From positions 8,122,001 to 8,186,000 of the forward strand of contig NZ_CP032698.1 in NCBI RefSeq assembly GCF_003627815.1: DNA of 64,000 nt. Reading direction: 5' to 3'. Source of the stretch: Streptomyces hundungensis. Lineage in GTDB: Bacteria; Actinomycetota; Actinomycetes; Streptomycetales; Streptomycetaceae. Under the pieces are notes generated by a model that saw only the letters and a list, made by a program, of their open reading frames with translations, ran no database searches and was not told the DNA's origin. How positions within the stretch are numbered: position 1 is the first letter of the stretch; every line of letters starts with the position of its first letter. The position numbers were made by a program, and so were the translations under genes. Below, in pieces: positions 25,037-33,525 of this stretch.

Positions 25037-25462
25037 CTATCGCCGGATGTACGGGCGAGTCATGATCTCCATGTTGTGGCCGTCCGGGTCGTCGAAATAC
25101 GCACCGCGACCGCCGAAGAGGCGGTTGATCTGGCCCGGCGCGGTGTGGCTGGGGTCGGCGTGGTACGTGATGCCGACCGTTTCCAGGCGGGCGATCATGG
25201 TGTCGAACTGGTCATCGGGCACGAGGAACGCGTAGTGCTGCGACTGGATCGGCTCGTCGCGCTTCTCGTAGTAATCGAGTGTCACGCCGTTGCCCAGGTC
25301 GACGGGCAAGAACGGCCCGAAGGGGGCGCCGACCTTCAACCCCAGGATCACTGCGATGAACTCGGCCGACAGCTGACGGTCCGTAGCGTAAATGGCAGTG
25401 TGGTTCAGCTGGACGGTGGCCGACGATCCAGATTCATGCTGGCGGTGCTGATCACGTGGCAT
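25037..25462 (-). CDS. VOC-family (glyoxalase/bleomycin-resistance fold) protein
   Basis: 141 residues from ATG 25462. Two beta-alpha-beta-beta-beta modules: VQLNHTAIYATDRQLSAEFI, with metal-ligand His in NHTAIY, GNGVTLDYYEKRD, YAFLVPDDQFDTMIARLETV, and GGRGAYFDDPDGHNMEIMTR, whose final Glu is the usual metal ligand. This is a single-domain VOC protein of normal size. Substrate unknown; relatives include dioxygenases, isomerases and antibiotic-binding proteins. The stop lies right after RPYIRR. No partner gene is close. Confidence 0.88.
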   Translation of the reverse strand: MPRDQHRQHESGSSATVQLNHTAIYATDRQLSAEFIAVILGLKVGAPFGPFLPVDLGNGVTLDYYEKRDEPIQSQHYAFLVPDDQFDTMIARLETVGITYHADPSHTAPGQINRLFGGRGAYFDDPDGHNMEIMTRPYIRR

Positions 25463-25651
25463 GTGTGGGTGTGTCTCCGAGTCTTGGATCCGCTGTGGAG
25501 CGCCGCGCGTTGGGGCGCAAGGAGGGAAGACGCGGAGGAAGGGCGGGGCTCTTGCCCGCCTCGTGCTCACGCCGAGGCCGGATGCCCAACTCGTGCATGG
25601 CTCATGGCCGACCCGGTAGTCACCTGAGCGACACTAGTGCCTGACTGCGCG

Positions 25652-25873
25652 TCACAGCAACGCCAGACACTGTTTCGTGGACGAGGTGTGGAGCCGGGCT
25701 TCGGCGGTGTCGCGCTTGGGCCAGAGGCAAGTGTGGTCCACCTCTGTGAGTTCGACGTTGCGCATATAGACCTGGCCGGCGGCGAAGATCATGTCGCCGT
25801 GGTTCTGGCTCGGCACCACCCGCATGTCGAGGCGCCGGCGGTCGGCGGCCATGTCCGAACTGCCGTCCGTCAT
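25652..25873 (-). CDS. Doubtful small ORF
   Basis: From ATG 25873: MTDGSSDMAADRRRLDMRVV, then SQNHGDMIFAAGQVYMRNVE and LTEVDHTCLWPKRDTA, 73 residues with fairly natural composition. The frame is open upstream to 26011. No RBS or family recognised; it could equally be a decayed gene fragment. Confidence 0.28.
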   Translation of the reverse strand: MTDGSSDMAADRRRLDMRVVPSQNHGDMIFAAGQVYMRNVELTEVDHTCLWPKRDTAEARLHTSSTKQCLALL

Positions 25874-26014
25874 GATCTGGGCCTTCGTGCCGCGCCGTCG
25901 GTGAGATTCGGCGTGGTACTGATGTGCGCGCTCGTCTGCCGGGTCGTGTCGACGGCCTTCTTCACCGCGTCCTACGCATCCGAATCGTTCACGCGAGAGC
26001 AGGCAGCACACAGG

Positions 26015-26050
26015 ATGACGGCTATGACGGCTATGACGGCTATGACAGAT
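26015..26050. repeat. Short tandem repeat (ATGACGGCT)
   Basis: Three exact copies of ATGACGGCT and a fourth diverged copy (ATGACAGAT) lie head to tail. As codons this would read Met-Thr-Ala repeats. It is not inside a supported gene. Confidence 0.8.
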
Positions 26051-26391
26051 AGGGCGGAGGGTCTGCGCATCGAAGCCCCAGGGGGGGCGGATGCGGCCTG
26101 CCTCGGACGTAAGACCCGGCCCGAATTCGGTCAGGTCGTCACGAATTGAACTTCACCCGGGCTCCACATTGTTCAGAAGAGCAGGGCTGCCCCACGGCAC
26201 AAAGCCGCTTGCGGATGCGAGGCGCGTAGCTATGACACTGGCCGGCTACGGCCGTCACACCCGGACCGAATCCTGGAGTGCGGATGGCCCCCGGCCCGCC
26301 TTCGACGGCTCGTCCTCCTCCGCGACATGACGCGGCGCAGACCCCGCCGTTCGCCTGCGCCGACGTCAACGAGGCCGGCGGCGAACACGAT

Positions 26392-26754
26392 TCAGATCGC
26401 GGACAGCGGGAGCGTGGTGCCTGGATAGGGACCGTACGACTCGTCCGTCGAGCTCTCCAACGCGCAGAGAAGCAGGAGCGCGATGCCGCCGATACCCGGG
26501 ATCAGGCCGACCAGGATCACCCATCCTGAGCGGCCGGTGTCGTGCAGTCGGCGCACCGTCACTGCCCACGTGGGGAGCACCGTGGCGATGACGTAGATGT
26601 AACCGGGGATCAAGCTGAGCCCCAGAAACTGCTCCGTTGCGATGAACGCGATGACGATGGCGGTGTCGATCAGCCAGAACGTCCAGTACTCGGCGCGCGT
26701 GGCCCGCCCGCGGAACGTGGCGTACTTCCTAAGCGCGTCAATGTAGTAGTGCAC
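26392..26754 (-). CDS. DUF805-family small membrane protein
   Basis: 120 residues from GTG 26754, with GGGGGGA just upstream. The DUF805 pattern is complete: YYIDALRKYATFRGRATRAE and YWTFWLIDTAIVIAFIATEQ (helix 1), LSLIPGYIYVIATVLPTWAV (helix 2), then TVRRLHDTGRSGWVILVGLI (the hallmark RRLHDTGRSGW) and a last helix GIGGIALLLLCAL. It resides in the cytoplasmic membrane; function of the family is unknown. A single gene. Confidence 0.92.
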   Translation of the reverse strand: MHYYIDALRKYATFRGRATRAEYWTFWLIDTAIVIAFIATEQFLGLSLIPGYIYVIATVLPTWAVTVRRLHDTGRSGWVILVGLIPGIGGIALLLLCALESSTDESYGPYPGTTLPLSAI

Positions 26755-27551
26755 GGTTGATCCCCCCACGGGACAGATGCGTGTACTTGTCCCGAGCGGA
26801 GCAAGCCAAGGCGAGGAACATAAGCCACAAGTAAAGGGCAGGGCAATCGAGACCATCCGACGACTTCCAAGGCCGTTGTCCAGCTCAGCCCCGCAACGCC
26901 GTAAGACTTCCGATGATCCGCCGGGAGCCCTACCGATACTGGCCCCGCCACGCAGGTGTGCCGTTCATCCCGCTAGGCGGGTAGGTCGCCAGGAGACGCG
27001 CACGGCTGCACCGTTCTGAACCGGCTCCGAGCTCGCTGAGCACGGGTCCGGATGCCATGCCGACGGACCTGGATGGTTACGAGTCCGAATGCGGTTCATG
27101 CCCCACAAGTGGGGTCCGCCTGCGCCAAGTTGAGAGCCCATTCTTGAACTGCTGCCTATATCGGGCCCTTGTTGCGGATGCGCGGGGCGCGACGCGCTCG
27201 GCTACATCGCGTCCGCACACAGACTTGGCTGTTCCCATGTGTGCCGATCTTCTCGAGGCAACCAATGACGCACGCCCGCCGACGCGCACGCTGCACCAGA
27301 ACCCGCCAGATCGGGCCCCGGACGGCCACTCGGCTCCACCAACCACCACCGAGCTGACCGCTACGAGGGTGGCCAACTCCTCGTCACCGGCGAGCTCTAT
27401 CAGCGGCTCACACACCACAAGAAAGGCACCAGAGCTAGACGAGCCACGGGATAGTCGACCGGCCCGGCACGTTAGAGGTGGGGTAAACCGAATCACCCAT
27501 CTTCGTACAGGCACGATCGACCCCGGGCCTCGCGGACGCGAGCCTGAATGC
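26755..27551. other. 800-base spacer with a possible transposase tail
   Basis: On the plus strand 27335-27470 reads GRPLGSTNHHRADRYEGGQL, then LVTGELYQRLTHHKKGTRAR and a stop. This resembles the basic C-terminal tail of IS701-like (NF041680-type) transposases but is isolated. No intact gene is supported. Confidence 0.35.
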
Positions 27552-28160
27552 ATGGACATCACACAGCCGCCTCTCGCCCGCAGTGGCCGCCCCACTGGCC
27601 GGATCGCCGCGATCCTCCGTGCGCCCTTCCGTGCCCTGACCTGGCGTCGGTTCGCTTACATCGTGCTCGCACTGCCCGTCGGCATCCTCTGTATCCCGCT
27701 TGCCCTGCTAGGCGGCCAAGCGGGCCACATCCAGCGTGCTCTGGCCCAACGCTTGCTCGGCGTTGAAGTCGAAGCGCCGGAACGCAACGGCCCGTTGACG
27801 CTCGTGCACGCAGTCATCAGCGCGCCACTGAACCTCGTCGCGGCCATCTCCTCCGGCCTGTTCTGGTTCGTCGTGGCAATTAACCTCGGCTATCCATTGC
27901 GGCCCGACAACGACACCTCCGACTCCTGGGGCGGCCCGACGATGGCCGGGGCCTGGGCAGTGCACGCCACAGGCGGGCTGGGCTTTCTCCTCGTCGCTCC
28001 CTGGGTCATCAAGGGGTTTACCACGCTGCAAGGCCGCCTCGTCAGGGGCTTCCTCGGCGCGGACCGCAGAGGGCTCCTGAAGACCACAAGCCTGGCACTG
28101 ACGGTCGCAGCGCTGTGCTGCCTGCTGTCGATCCCGCTGATCCACCAGGCCCAGGGGTGA
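27552..28160 (+). CDS. Stand-alone membrane sensor domain protein
   Basis: 202 residues from ATG 27552. The blocks RFAYIVLALPVGILCIPLAL and LTLVHAVISAPLNLVAAISSG, then FWFVVAINLGYPLRPDND, a charged loop, and VHATGGLGFLLVAPWVIKGF match the sensor domain found N-terminal to the kinase core in streptomycete histidine kinases. Here the domain stands alone: the protein ends after a final helix (ALTVAALCCLLSIPLIHQ) without DHp or ATPase domains. It may be a truncated kinase or a modulator; no response regulator is near. Confidence 0.7.
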   Translation: MDITQPPLARSGRPTGRIAAILRAPFRALTWRRFAYIVLALPVGILCIPLALLGGQAGHIQRALAQRLLGVEVEAPERNGPLTLVHAVISAPLNLVAAISSGLFWFVVAINLGYPLRPDNDTSDSWGGPTMAGAWAVHATGGLGFLLVAPWVIKGFTTLQGRLVRGFLGADRRGLLKTTSLALTVAALCCLLSIPLIHQAQG

Positions 28161-28234
28161 CCATGCGGGCCCTGCTCGCCCTCAAATGAGGCGGGCGCAG
28201 GCCACCCGCGCGTCCCTTGAACTGCGAAAACGAC

Positions 28235-28738
28235 TCAAGTTCGAGGATTATTCGACGCCGGACGATCAACGACAAGCGCAATGAGCGTTTTGTCCCGGCG
28301 GAGCCCAACCGTGTCCAGGACCGCGGTCCAAGAGATAGCACCCGGCTCCAGCACGGCCACGAAGGAGCAGAACCGACCCAGAATGAACTGCGATGCTGTT
28401 TTCGCGGGGCCATAGACATACCGAAAGAGCCGCTTCGCTGAGCATGGCGCGTCCGGGCAAAGCCACGGCGATACGTCGACCGCCAGGACCAATCGCCCGC
28501 CCTCGAAACGCGGCAGCGGCAGCCAGGCCCCCACCGTCTGGAGCCGATCGCGTCGATCCGGCCGTGGTTGAGGCCGCCGTACATCGCTCCGTGCCCGCGA
28601 CGACGCTCAGGCAGCAGCGTCAGGTCAACCGGGGGCTTCACCGCCCCGTCTGCACACAGCACCGCGTCCACGAGTCCGAACAACTCGTCACGCCGGGCGG
28701 TCAGCCCCTCGTAGAACTCGCCCCGGAGGCTTGATGCT
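28235..28738 (-). pseudogene. Truncated, frameshifted IS701-like transposase
   Basis: From 28738 leftwards: LRGEFYEGLTARRDELFGLV, DAVLCADGAVKPPVDLTLLP, then RRGHGAMYGGLNHGRID. Near 28540 the frame shifts and continues as WLPLPRFEGGRLVLAVDVSP and CSAKRLFRYVYGPAKTASQF, then FVAVLEPGAISWTAVLD. These are the first 160 residues of the actinobacterial IS701-like (NF041680-type) DDE transposase, including the first catalytic Asp of AVDVSP. The rest is gone; the frame ends in unrelated sequence at 28235. Confidence 0.8.
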
Positions 28739-28935
28739 TCAGCGAACGCCTCCCTTCACAACATCAGGCAGCAGACTCACCCACGGCCTTCGTCGTGATC
28801 ATGTGCACCTTGGTCGGAGCACATGATCAGGCGAAGGCCGCCTACGCCCGGCGAATCCCCATGCGAGCGAATCCGTTTGAGACACCATTCGAGACCATGG
28901 CACCATGTACCGCATGACGATGAACCGAAAGGCCC
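28739..28935. other. Short spacer
   Basis: No gene seen; CCGAAAGG at about 28927-28934 may serve as RBS of the next gene. Confidence 0.3.
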
Positions 28936-29334
28936 ATGCCGCGTAAACGGCCAGGACAGATCCGTGCCGACGCCCCCGGCAGCCACCTGGCAACGGGTGC
29001 AAAGCCGGTCATCGACGGTCTGTCTTCGCGTGCACTGTCCGAGATCAGCCACCTCGAGCAGACCCGCAACTATCTGCATCCAGGCGATGTCAGCACAGCC
29101 GTGGGCCTGTGGAAGAACTACGTCCACCAGCCCGAGCGGGATCTCTGGCACGATGACGAGTTCGGCAACGCGCACTGGTACTGCTGCGGCAACCCCCTCG
29201 AATCCCGAGCCCTCCTCGACACCGTGTTGCAGGCCCTATCACCCCGAAGTGCGCGCGAACTGCGGAAGGTTGTCAGCCGGTCAGATGCCGTCTGGAACCA
29301 ACCATCCCCGCCCCATGACGCGGACGGTAGATAA
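28936..29334 (+). CDS. Hypothetical protein with a Cys-pair motif
   Basis: 132 residues from ATG 28936. It has a basic N-terminus (MPRKRPGQIRADAPGSHLAT), amphipathic helices (DGLSSRALSEISHLEQTRNY) and a central HWYCCGNPLESRALLDTVLQ followed by LSPRSARELRKVVSRSDAVW. This general pattern recurs in uncharacterised streptomycete proteins; no function is known to me. The stop codon TAA lies inside the left arm of a strong terminator hairpin, so translation and termination are tightly apposed. Confidence 0.6.
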   Translation: MPRKRPGQIRADAPGSHLATGAKPVIDGLSSRALSEISHLEQTRNYLHPGDVSTAVGLWKNYVHQPERDLWHDDEFGNAHWYCCGNPLESRALLDTVLQALSPRSARELRKVVSRSDAVWNQPSPPHDADGR

Positions 29335-29381
29335 AGAGACAAGCTCAGCTTGTTCGTTATCTACCAAGCCCCTTCGGGCTT
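29326..29381 (+). terminator. Tandem terminator hairpins overlapping a stop codon
   Basis: 29326-29365: GGTAGATAAAGAGACAAGCT pairs with AGCTTGTTCGTTATCTACC (18 or so pairs, two mismatches). Immediately after, 29366-29381: AAGCCC-CTTC-GGGCTT, a perfect 6-base stem with a UUCG-like tetraloop. The first arm includes the stop codon (29332-29334) of the preceding gene. Confidence 0.8.
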
Positions 29382-30124
29382 GCCGATGACCTTGAGGGGT
29401 CTGGGGGCGTTTGACGTTATTGCTGACGTCGTAGCGGGGCGCCCGATGCAAACATTCACGCTTGGAAAACTCCGACCCCACCTTCGGAGCCGGGCCCCAC
29501 TTCTGGCTGGGGCTATCTCGCCTGGGCCGACCGCGCAGTGGCTCATGCGCATCGGCGCCCTCGACCCGCTCAAGGGGGAGGCGGCACGGCGGGACATCCT
29601 GCTGCCGCGAACGAACTCCCACCGCCAGACCCACAGTCGGTAGGGAGTCGGCCAGCTTCGGATAGACACCCCGCCCGACGGCGCCGGACCGTAGGGCTGC
29701 GGGAGATGACCGCCCGCGACGGCTGGAGGCGCAGCTAGGGGTCCTGGAGATCGACGTTGCGCGGCACCGGGTGGAGGACCACTACCGGCTGCTGTGTGAG
29801 ATCGGCGCGACCGATGCCCAGCACCTGCGCGCGATGCCCGGCGCATGCCGGAGCTTCGGCAGAGGACTTTGGGGTGATCAACCTTAGGGACGTCGAAGGA
29901 TGGACCGTCACCGGTCATCACAACGACGTCCTTACCTATGTCGGCCCTGACGAGCCTCAGGACCAGTCGGAGATCGGTGTCGGGCTGTTCGGTCGATCGA
30001 AGCGTCGTCGCGACGGCACCGAACTGCATGTCGTTCATGTTGAGGACAAGCGAGCTTCAGCGAACTTGGGGTAGGTACCTGCATGTCAGCGGCGGTGATC
30101 ACCGGACACGGTTGGGCCAAGGCC
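29382..30124. other. 740 bases of decayed coding sequence
   Basis: Plus-strand pieces such as LEAQLGVLEIDVARHRVEDH (about 29722) and FGVINLRDVEGWTVTGHHND (about 29868) look like parts of one small gene split by frameshifts. No intact frame is supported on either strand. Confidence 0.4.
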
Positions 30125-30703
30125 TCATACCACCGATGCCCGGAAAGGATCAGTGGGATTGATCTCCGCGTCGTCGAAGAGTTGCTCCAATGCCTCATGC
30201 CCCTGGTGCTTGCGGAACTCGATTTCGGCGGCCGTGACCGGCAGGGTCCACAGGATGCGGGCATGCCCGCCAGGCAGTGGACAGTGCTCAAGGTCAGGCC
30301 CGTGGAGGTACGGCAGGCTGATGAGCAGATGGTCGCAGGCCGAGCCCGGCATCCATGGCTCACCGATCGGCATGCTGTGCTCAAGGTCGAGCTGGTGCCC
30401 TCCGCAGTGGTAGTAGGCGACCATGGCCATGAGGTCGATGAACCGCTGGTCGCGGACGTGGGCGGTCATGACGAACTCAAGCCCATGACCGTCCTTCTCC
30501 ATCGCGGCCCAGCAGCCTGCGGTCACATAGGCCCAACTGTCGCTGCGCGGACCGGGGCCCACAACGAGAACCCGCAGGACGGGCACGGCATCGCGCCGGC
30601 CCGGCCCCAGGTCGCGGACAACGACCTCTACGGAATGTCCCTCGAAGAACGCCCGGACATGTGACTCAACGGCCTCGGCGGCCAGCACCTTCGCATTACT
30701 CAC
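30125..30703 (-). CDS. Suppressor-of-fused (SUFU) domain protein
   Basis: 192 residues from GTG 30703 (SNAKVLAAEAVESHVRAFFE); ATG 30757 is in frame but the added residues look non-coding. The bacterial SUFU pattern is clear: DSWAYVTAGCWAAMEKDGHG, LEFVMTAHVRDQRFIDLMAM, VAYYHCGGHQLDLEHSMPIG, PWMPGSACDHLLISLPY, then ILWTLPVTAAEIEFRKHQGH and LEQLFDDAEINPTDPFRASV. Bacterial SUFU proteins are often immunity proteins of contact-dependent or polymorphic toxins; no toxin gene adjoins this one. Cytoplasmic. Confidence 0.9.
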   Translation of the reverse strand: MSNAKVLAAEAVESHVRAFFEGHSVEVVVRDLGPGRRDAVPVLRVLVVGPGPRSDSWAYVTAGCWAAMEKDGHGLEFVMTAHVRDQRFIDLMAMVAYYHCGGHQLDLEHSMPIGEPWMPGSACDHLLISLPYLHGPDLEHCPLPGGHARILWTLPVTAAEIEFRKHQGHEALEQLFDDAEINPTDPFRASVV

Positions 30704-31208
30704 CGCGCGATCATGCCAAACCTCAGCCAACCGGCCAGACAACTTACCCAGCGTCATGACTCGTGGACATCCGCCAGGTTTACGCGACATCTAGGCGGGC
30801 GGGCAGGGTGCTTACCTGGGATGGGCGGCGCTGAACGTACGGCATCGCGGTTCCCTTACCGATTCCGAAACCCCGCTGACCAGCAGATAGGGGGCTGGTA
30901 GCGAGTGGTCAGCGCCCATGCCGTTCTCGCAGGCAGGACGTTGCCAACTCGGTCGTGAGCTCAACGAGGTAGACGCTGTGGTCCCGGCGCCCTCGGCGAC
31001 GCACCCGCAGCTGTTCACAAGAGCGGTCAAGGTCTTCCATCAGCAGCGCCGCGGCTGCGTAGGCAAGAACGGAGAGCGTTGGTCGCCGAGTTGCAGGAGC
31101 AGCCGCTTGTCACTGAGGGCCGGAATGTTGATGAGATTTGGCAGCGTCTGTCGGGCATGTGGTGTCGGCGTCAGCCGGTGGCTTACTGAGGTGCCGTACC
31201 TGTGATCG
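30704..31208. other. 500-base spacer
   Basis: No frame on either strand has convincing protein-like sequence beyond short pieces. Confidence 0.4.
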
Positions 31209-32726
31209 CTACGTGGGTGTCGTCTTTCGGTGTTCGGCCGGCGGTGGGGTGGCGGTGTTGGTCAGGCAGTGGTCGAGGAGTGCGTGCATGCGGGGGACGG
31301 GGAGGGACGGGTTGGCCGCAGCGCCCTCTGCGGTGCGGGAGTTGGCGAGGAGGGCCTCCAGGGCTTCCGGCGTCAGGCTCGGGTTGGCGGCGGCGGCGCG
31401 GCACACCGATTCGTCGGAGTCTTCCAACGGGGCCTCGGTCAGGGCGGGGTCGGCTGCCGCGAGGGCGCGTACCTCGGGGTCCGGGTGGCCGATGAGGTGG
31501 GCCAGGCCGGTACGGGGCAACGCGGGCAGGGTCAGCAGGTGCGGACGGTGGACCGGGCGGGTGACGAAGACGTCCAGGAGGAGGTGTGGTGGCGCCAGCG
31601 GGTGGTGGCAGGCCAGCCGGATCCGCACCTCCTCGTCCTCGTCCTGGGCGAGTGTCTCGACGACTTCCGCGGGCAGGCCGGGCCAGCTCGCCGCGACCCG
31701 GCGAAGCACCCGTTCCTCGGACGCCGCGCAGGCTGCGAACCAGTCGGGCGACGGCTCAGTATCCAGTTCGGTGATCGGGCAGGTGCAGTCCGGACCGTGG
31801 CCGATGACGCGGAGGATCGCCCAGTACTCGGCCCAGGTACGGGGGAAGGGGTGGAGGCGTGCGCGTATCCGCACCCCCTCGTCCGGGTCCTCCCGCAACT
31901 CTGCCACCTGGTCCGCCCTCAGGTCGGGCCGGGCGGCGACCATCGCGCGGACCTTCGCCTCGGGGTGGCGGGTGAGCCGGGCGATGGCGTCGGCCGGAGT
32001 GTGCCGGTTCCAGGTCAGAGGATGTACGGTGCCGTCCGCGAAGCACTGCTCGACGAGCGCGGGGGACAGGGCGCACGTGCCGAGCACATGGGACTTGCTG
32101 AGCGAACCGATGGAGGGCAGCGCGGACTCCACCCCTTCCGGGTCCAGCTCCCAGCTGCTCTTCTGAGCCGCCTTTTGTACCGCGGGGTCGGGGTCGTGCA
32201 GCAGGGCCCTTCGCTGCGCAGCGGTGAGCGACTGCCACCTCCAGGCGGCGCGTTCACGGAGCTTGGGATGGTCGTGCCCTGCCATGGAGCGGTAGAAGGA
32301 CAAGGGGATCTGCCGGGAGAAGTCGAGCTCCTGGGCGATCTCGTTTTCGGTGAGGATGCCGTCCTCGCCGCCGTCGCGGGCGGTCAGCAGGGTGACGAGG
32401 ATGTCGCCCGGCAGTGGTCGGACCCATCGGGGACGGGGATGGGGGCCGCCGGCGAGCCGTCCGCGGACGATCCCTGACGGGTCTGTTGCCAGCGGGGCGA
32501 GTCGTGCGGGGTCGATGTGCCGGTTGCCCGCGAGCGCGCGTCGGACCCCTCTGGCCGGGTGGTGGAGGGCTGCGTCGATGACGGCGTCGGGCAGGTCACG
32601 CCCTTCGCAAATCAACAGGCCGGCTTCACCGGCCGCCGGATCCACCAGGCGTATCAGTACGTCGCAAGGCGCTGCCGGATTGAAGGCGATGCCGCGCAGC
32701 CACAGTTCATGTAGGGAGTCGGACAC
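31209..32726 (-). CDS. Leucine-rich-repeat-variant (LRV/HEAT-like) repeat protein
   Basis: 505 residues from GTG 32726 (VSDSLHELWLRGIAFNPAAP). Repeats of about 24 residues recur along the whole protein: NPAAPCDVLIRLVDPAAG, HPARGVRRALAGNRHIDPAR, HPEAKVRAMVAARPDLRADQ, DPDEGVRIRARLHPF, DEDEEVRIRLACHHPLAPPH, HPDPEVRALAAADPALTEAP and NPSLTPEALEALLANS. This NP/HP-x(n)-VR-x-A pattern is that of LRV proteins, alpha-solenoids that bind partners. There is a Cys pair (GPDCTCPITEL) in mid-protein, resembling the small Fe-S module some LRV proteins carry, though with only two nearby Cys. It has no signal peptide, so it is cytoplasmic. Confidence 0.85.
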   Translation of the reverse strand: MSDSLHELWLRGIAFNPAAPCDVLIRLVDPAAGEAGLLICEGRDLPDAVIDAALHHPARGVRRALAGNRHIDPARLAPLATDPSGIVRGRLAGGPHPRPRWVRPLPGDILVTLLTARDGGEDGILTENEIAQELDFSRQIPLSFYRSMAGHDHPKLRERAAWRWQSLTAAQRRALLHDPDPAVQKAAQKSSWELDPEGVESALPSIGSLSKSHVLGTCALSPALVEQCFADGTVHPLTWNRHTPADAIARLTRHPEAKVRAMVAARPDLRADQVAELREDPDEGVRIRARLHPFPRTWAEYWAILRVIGHGPDCTCPITELDTEPSPDWFAACAASEERVLRRVAASWPGLPAEVVETLAQDEDEEVRIRLACHHPLAPPHLLLDVFVTRPVHRPHLLTLPALPRTGLAHLIGHPDPEVRALAAADPALTEAPLEDSDESVCRAAAANPSLTPEALEALLANSRTAEGAAANPSLPVPRMHALLDHCLTNTATPPPAEHRKTTPT

Positions 32727-32899
32727 CGCGTCATCCTGCCACCTCGCCTCCAACTCCAACCGGGAGTTGCTGCAACTGTCCTCGCGGCCCTCCGCTTTGG
32801 TGGTGGCGCGAGCGTTGGTTTGCAGGACTCCAGTCCCCCCAGACGGTGACCGAGCCACCGGTCGACCGCTCACCAGCCCGCCGCCTGCACTTGCGAGGC
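32727..32899. other. Leader of the LRV gene
   Basis: No gene is supported here; CAGGA lies just upstream of the GTG on the minus strand. Confidence 0.3.
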
Positions 32900-33418
32900 G
32901 GTTCTTGGGGACGCGGCGTCGCACGGTGTCACGCGGTGGTCTGCCCACAGGGCGGCGAACTCCGGGCTCTTCAACGCCAGTTCGCCGATCAGCGCCGCGA
33001 GCAACGGGGCCTCCGGGTGCTTACCGACGGCGACGCGCAGGTTGCCGACAACCGCGCGCGGCTCGAAGACCTGATACGGGGGCTGTTCTCGAGCTGGGAG
33101 GAGATGGCGGCGGCGGCGGACGATCCGCTGCTCAGCGTCGCGGCCTGGTATCTGGGGGAGGTCCAGGTCCGCCACTACGGCACCGTATGGCAGTGCCGCC
33201 CGCGCCCGGCGCAGTCACCCGACGAGTACGACGAGCCCTATGTCATGGCGCCGGAGTCCCTCTCCGGTACGGATGGGATGGACGGGGAAGAGGACGACGG
33301 CGAGCGAGACGCAGAGGACTGTGATGTTCTCTGCGTTCCCGCCGACGAACTTCGTGCGCTACTGCTGCGGGACGAGGACGAGAGGCTGCGGGACGTTCTG
33401 AACCGCTACCTCTACTGA
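32846..33418 (+). CDS. Hypothetical acidic protein, native start probably lost
   Basis: The frame opens at 32846, but only codons from about 33047 onward look native: DNRARLEDLIRGLFSSWEEM, DPLLSVAAWYLGEVQVRHYG, TVWQCRPRPAQSPDEYDEPY, then an acidic stretch (GMDGEEDDGERDAEDCDVLC) and LRALLLRDEDERLRDVLNRY. The first 67 codons are antisense to the MmyB fragment, so the gene seems to have been cut by the same joint, and any product would carry a chance N-terminus. No family recognised. Confidence 0.45.
   Translation: MTEPPVDRSPARRLHLRGGSWGRGVARCHAVVCPQGGELRALQRQFADQRREQRGLRVLTDGDAQVADNRARLEDLIRGLFSSWEEMAAAADDPLLSVAAWYLGEVQVRHYGTVWQCRPRPAQSPDEYDEPYVMAPESLSGTDGMDGEEDDGERDAEDCDVLCVPADELRALLLRDEDERLRDVLNRYLY
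32900..33043 (-). pseudogene. C-terminal fragment of an MmyB-type XRE regulator
   Basis: The minus strand reads NLRVAVGKHPEAPLLAALIG, then ELALKSPEFAALWADHRVTP, the end of the MmyB-like ligand-binding domain that follows the HTH in many streptomycete regulators (the SPEFxxLWAxHxV block is diagnostic). Everything N-terminal is missing: to the right of 33043 the sequence becomes the coding strand of a different gene. It is a truncated remnant ending at a recombination joint. Confidence 0.6.
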
Positions 33419-33525
33419 GGTTTTCGGTTCGGGCAACGTCTTGGCGGCCTCGTGATCAGTCCTGTCTCAACGATGCAAACGACGTCTGTGGGGGTGTCCT
33501 GCCGTCCTCAGCCGTGCTGGCGTCC

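Larger units (their letters stand above)
25463..26391. other. 930 bases without a firm gene
   Basis: It contains a weak minus-strand ORF candidate (25652-25873) and a short tandem repeat (26015-26050). The remaining frames are fragmentary. Confidence 0.4.
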
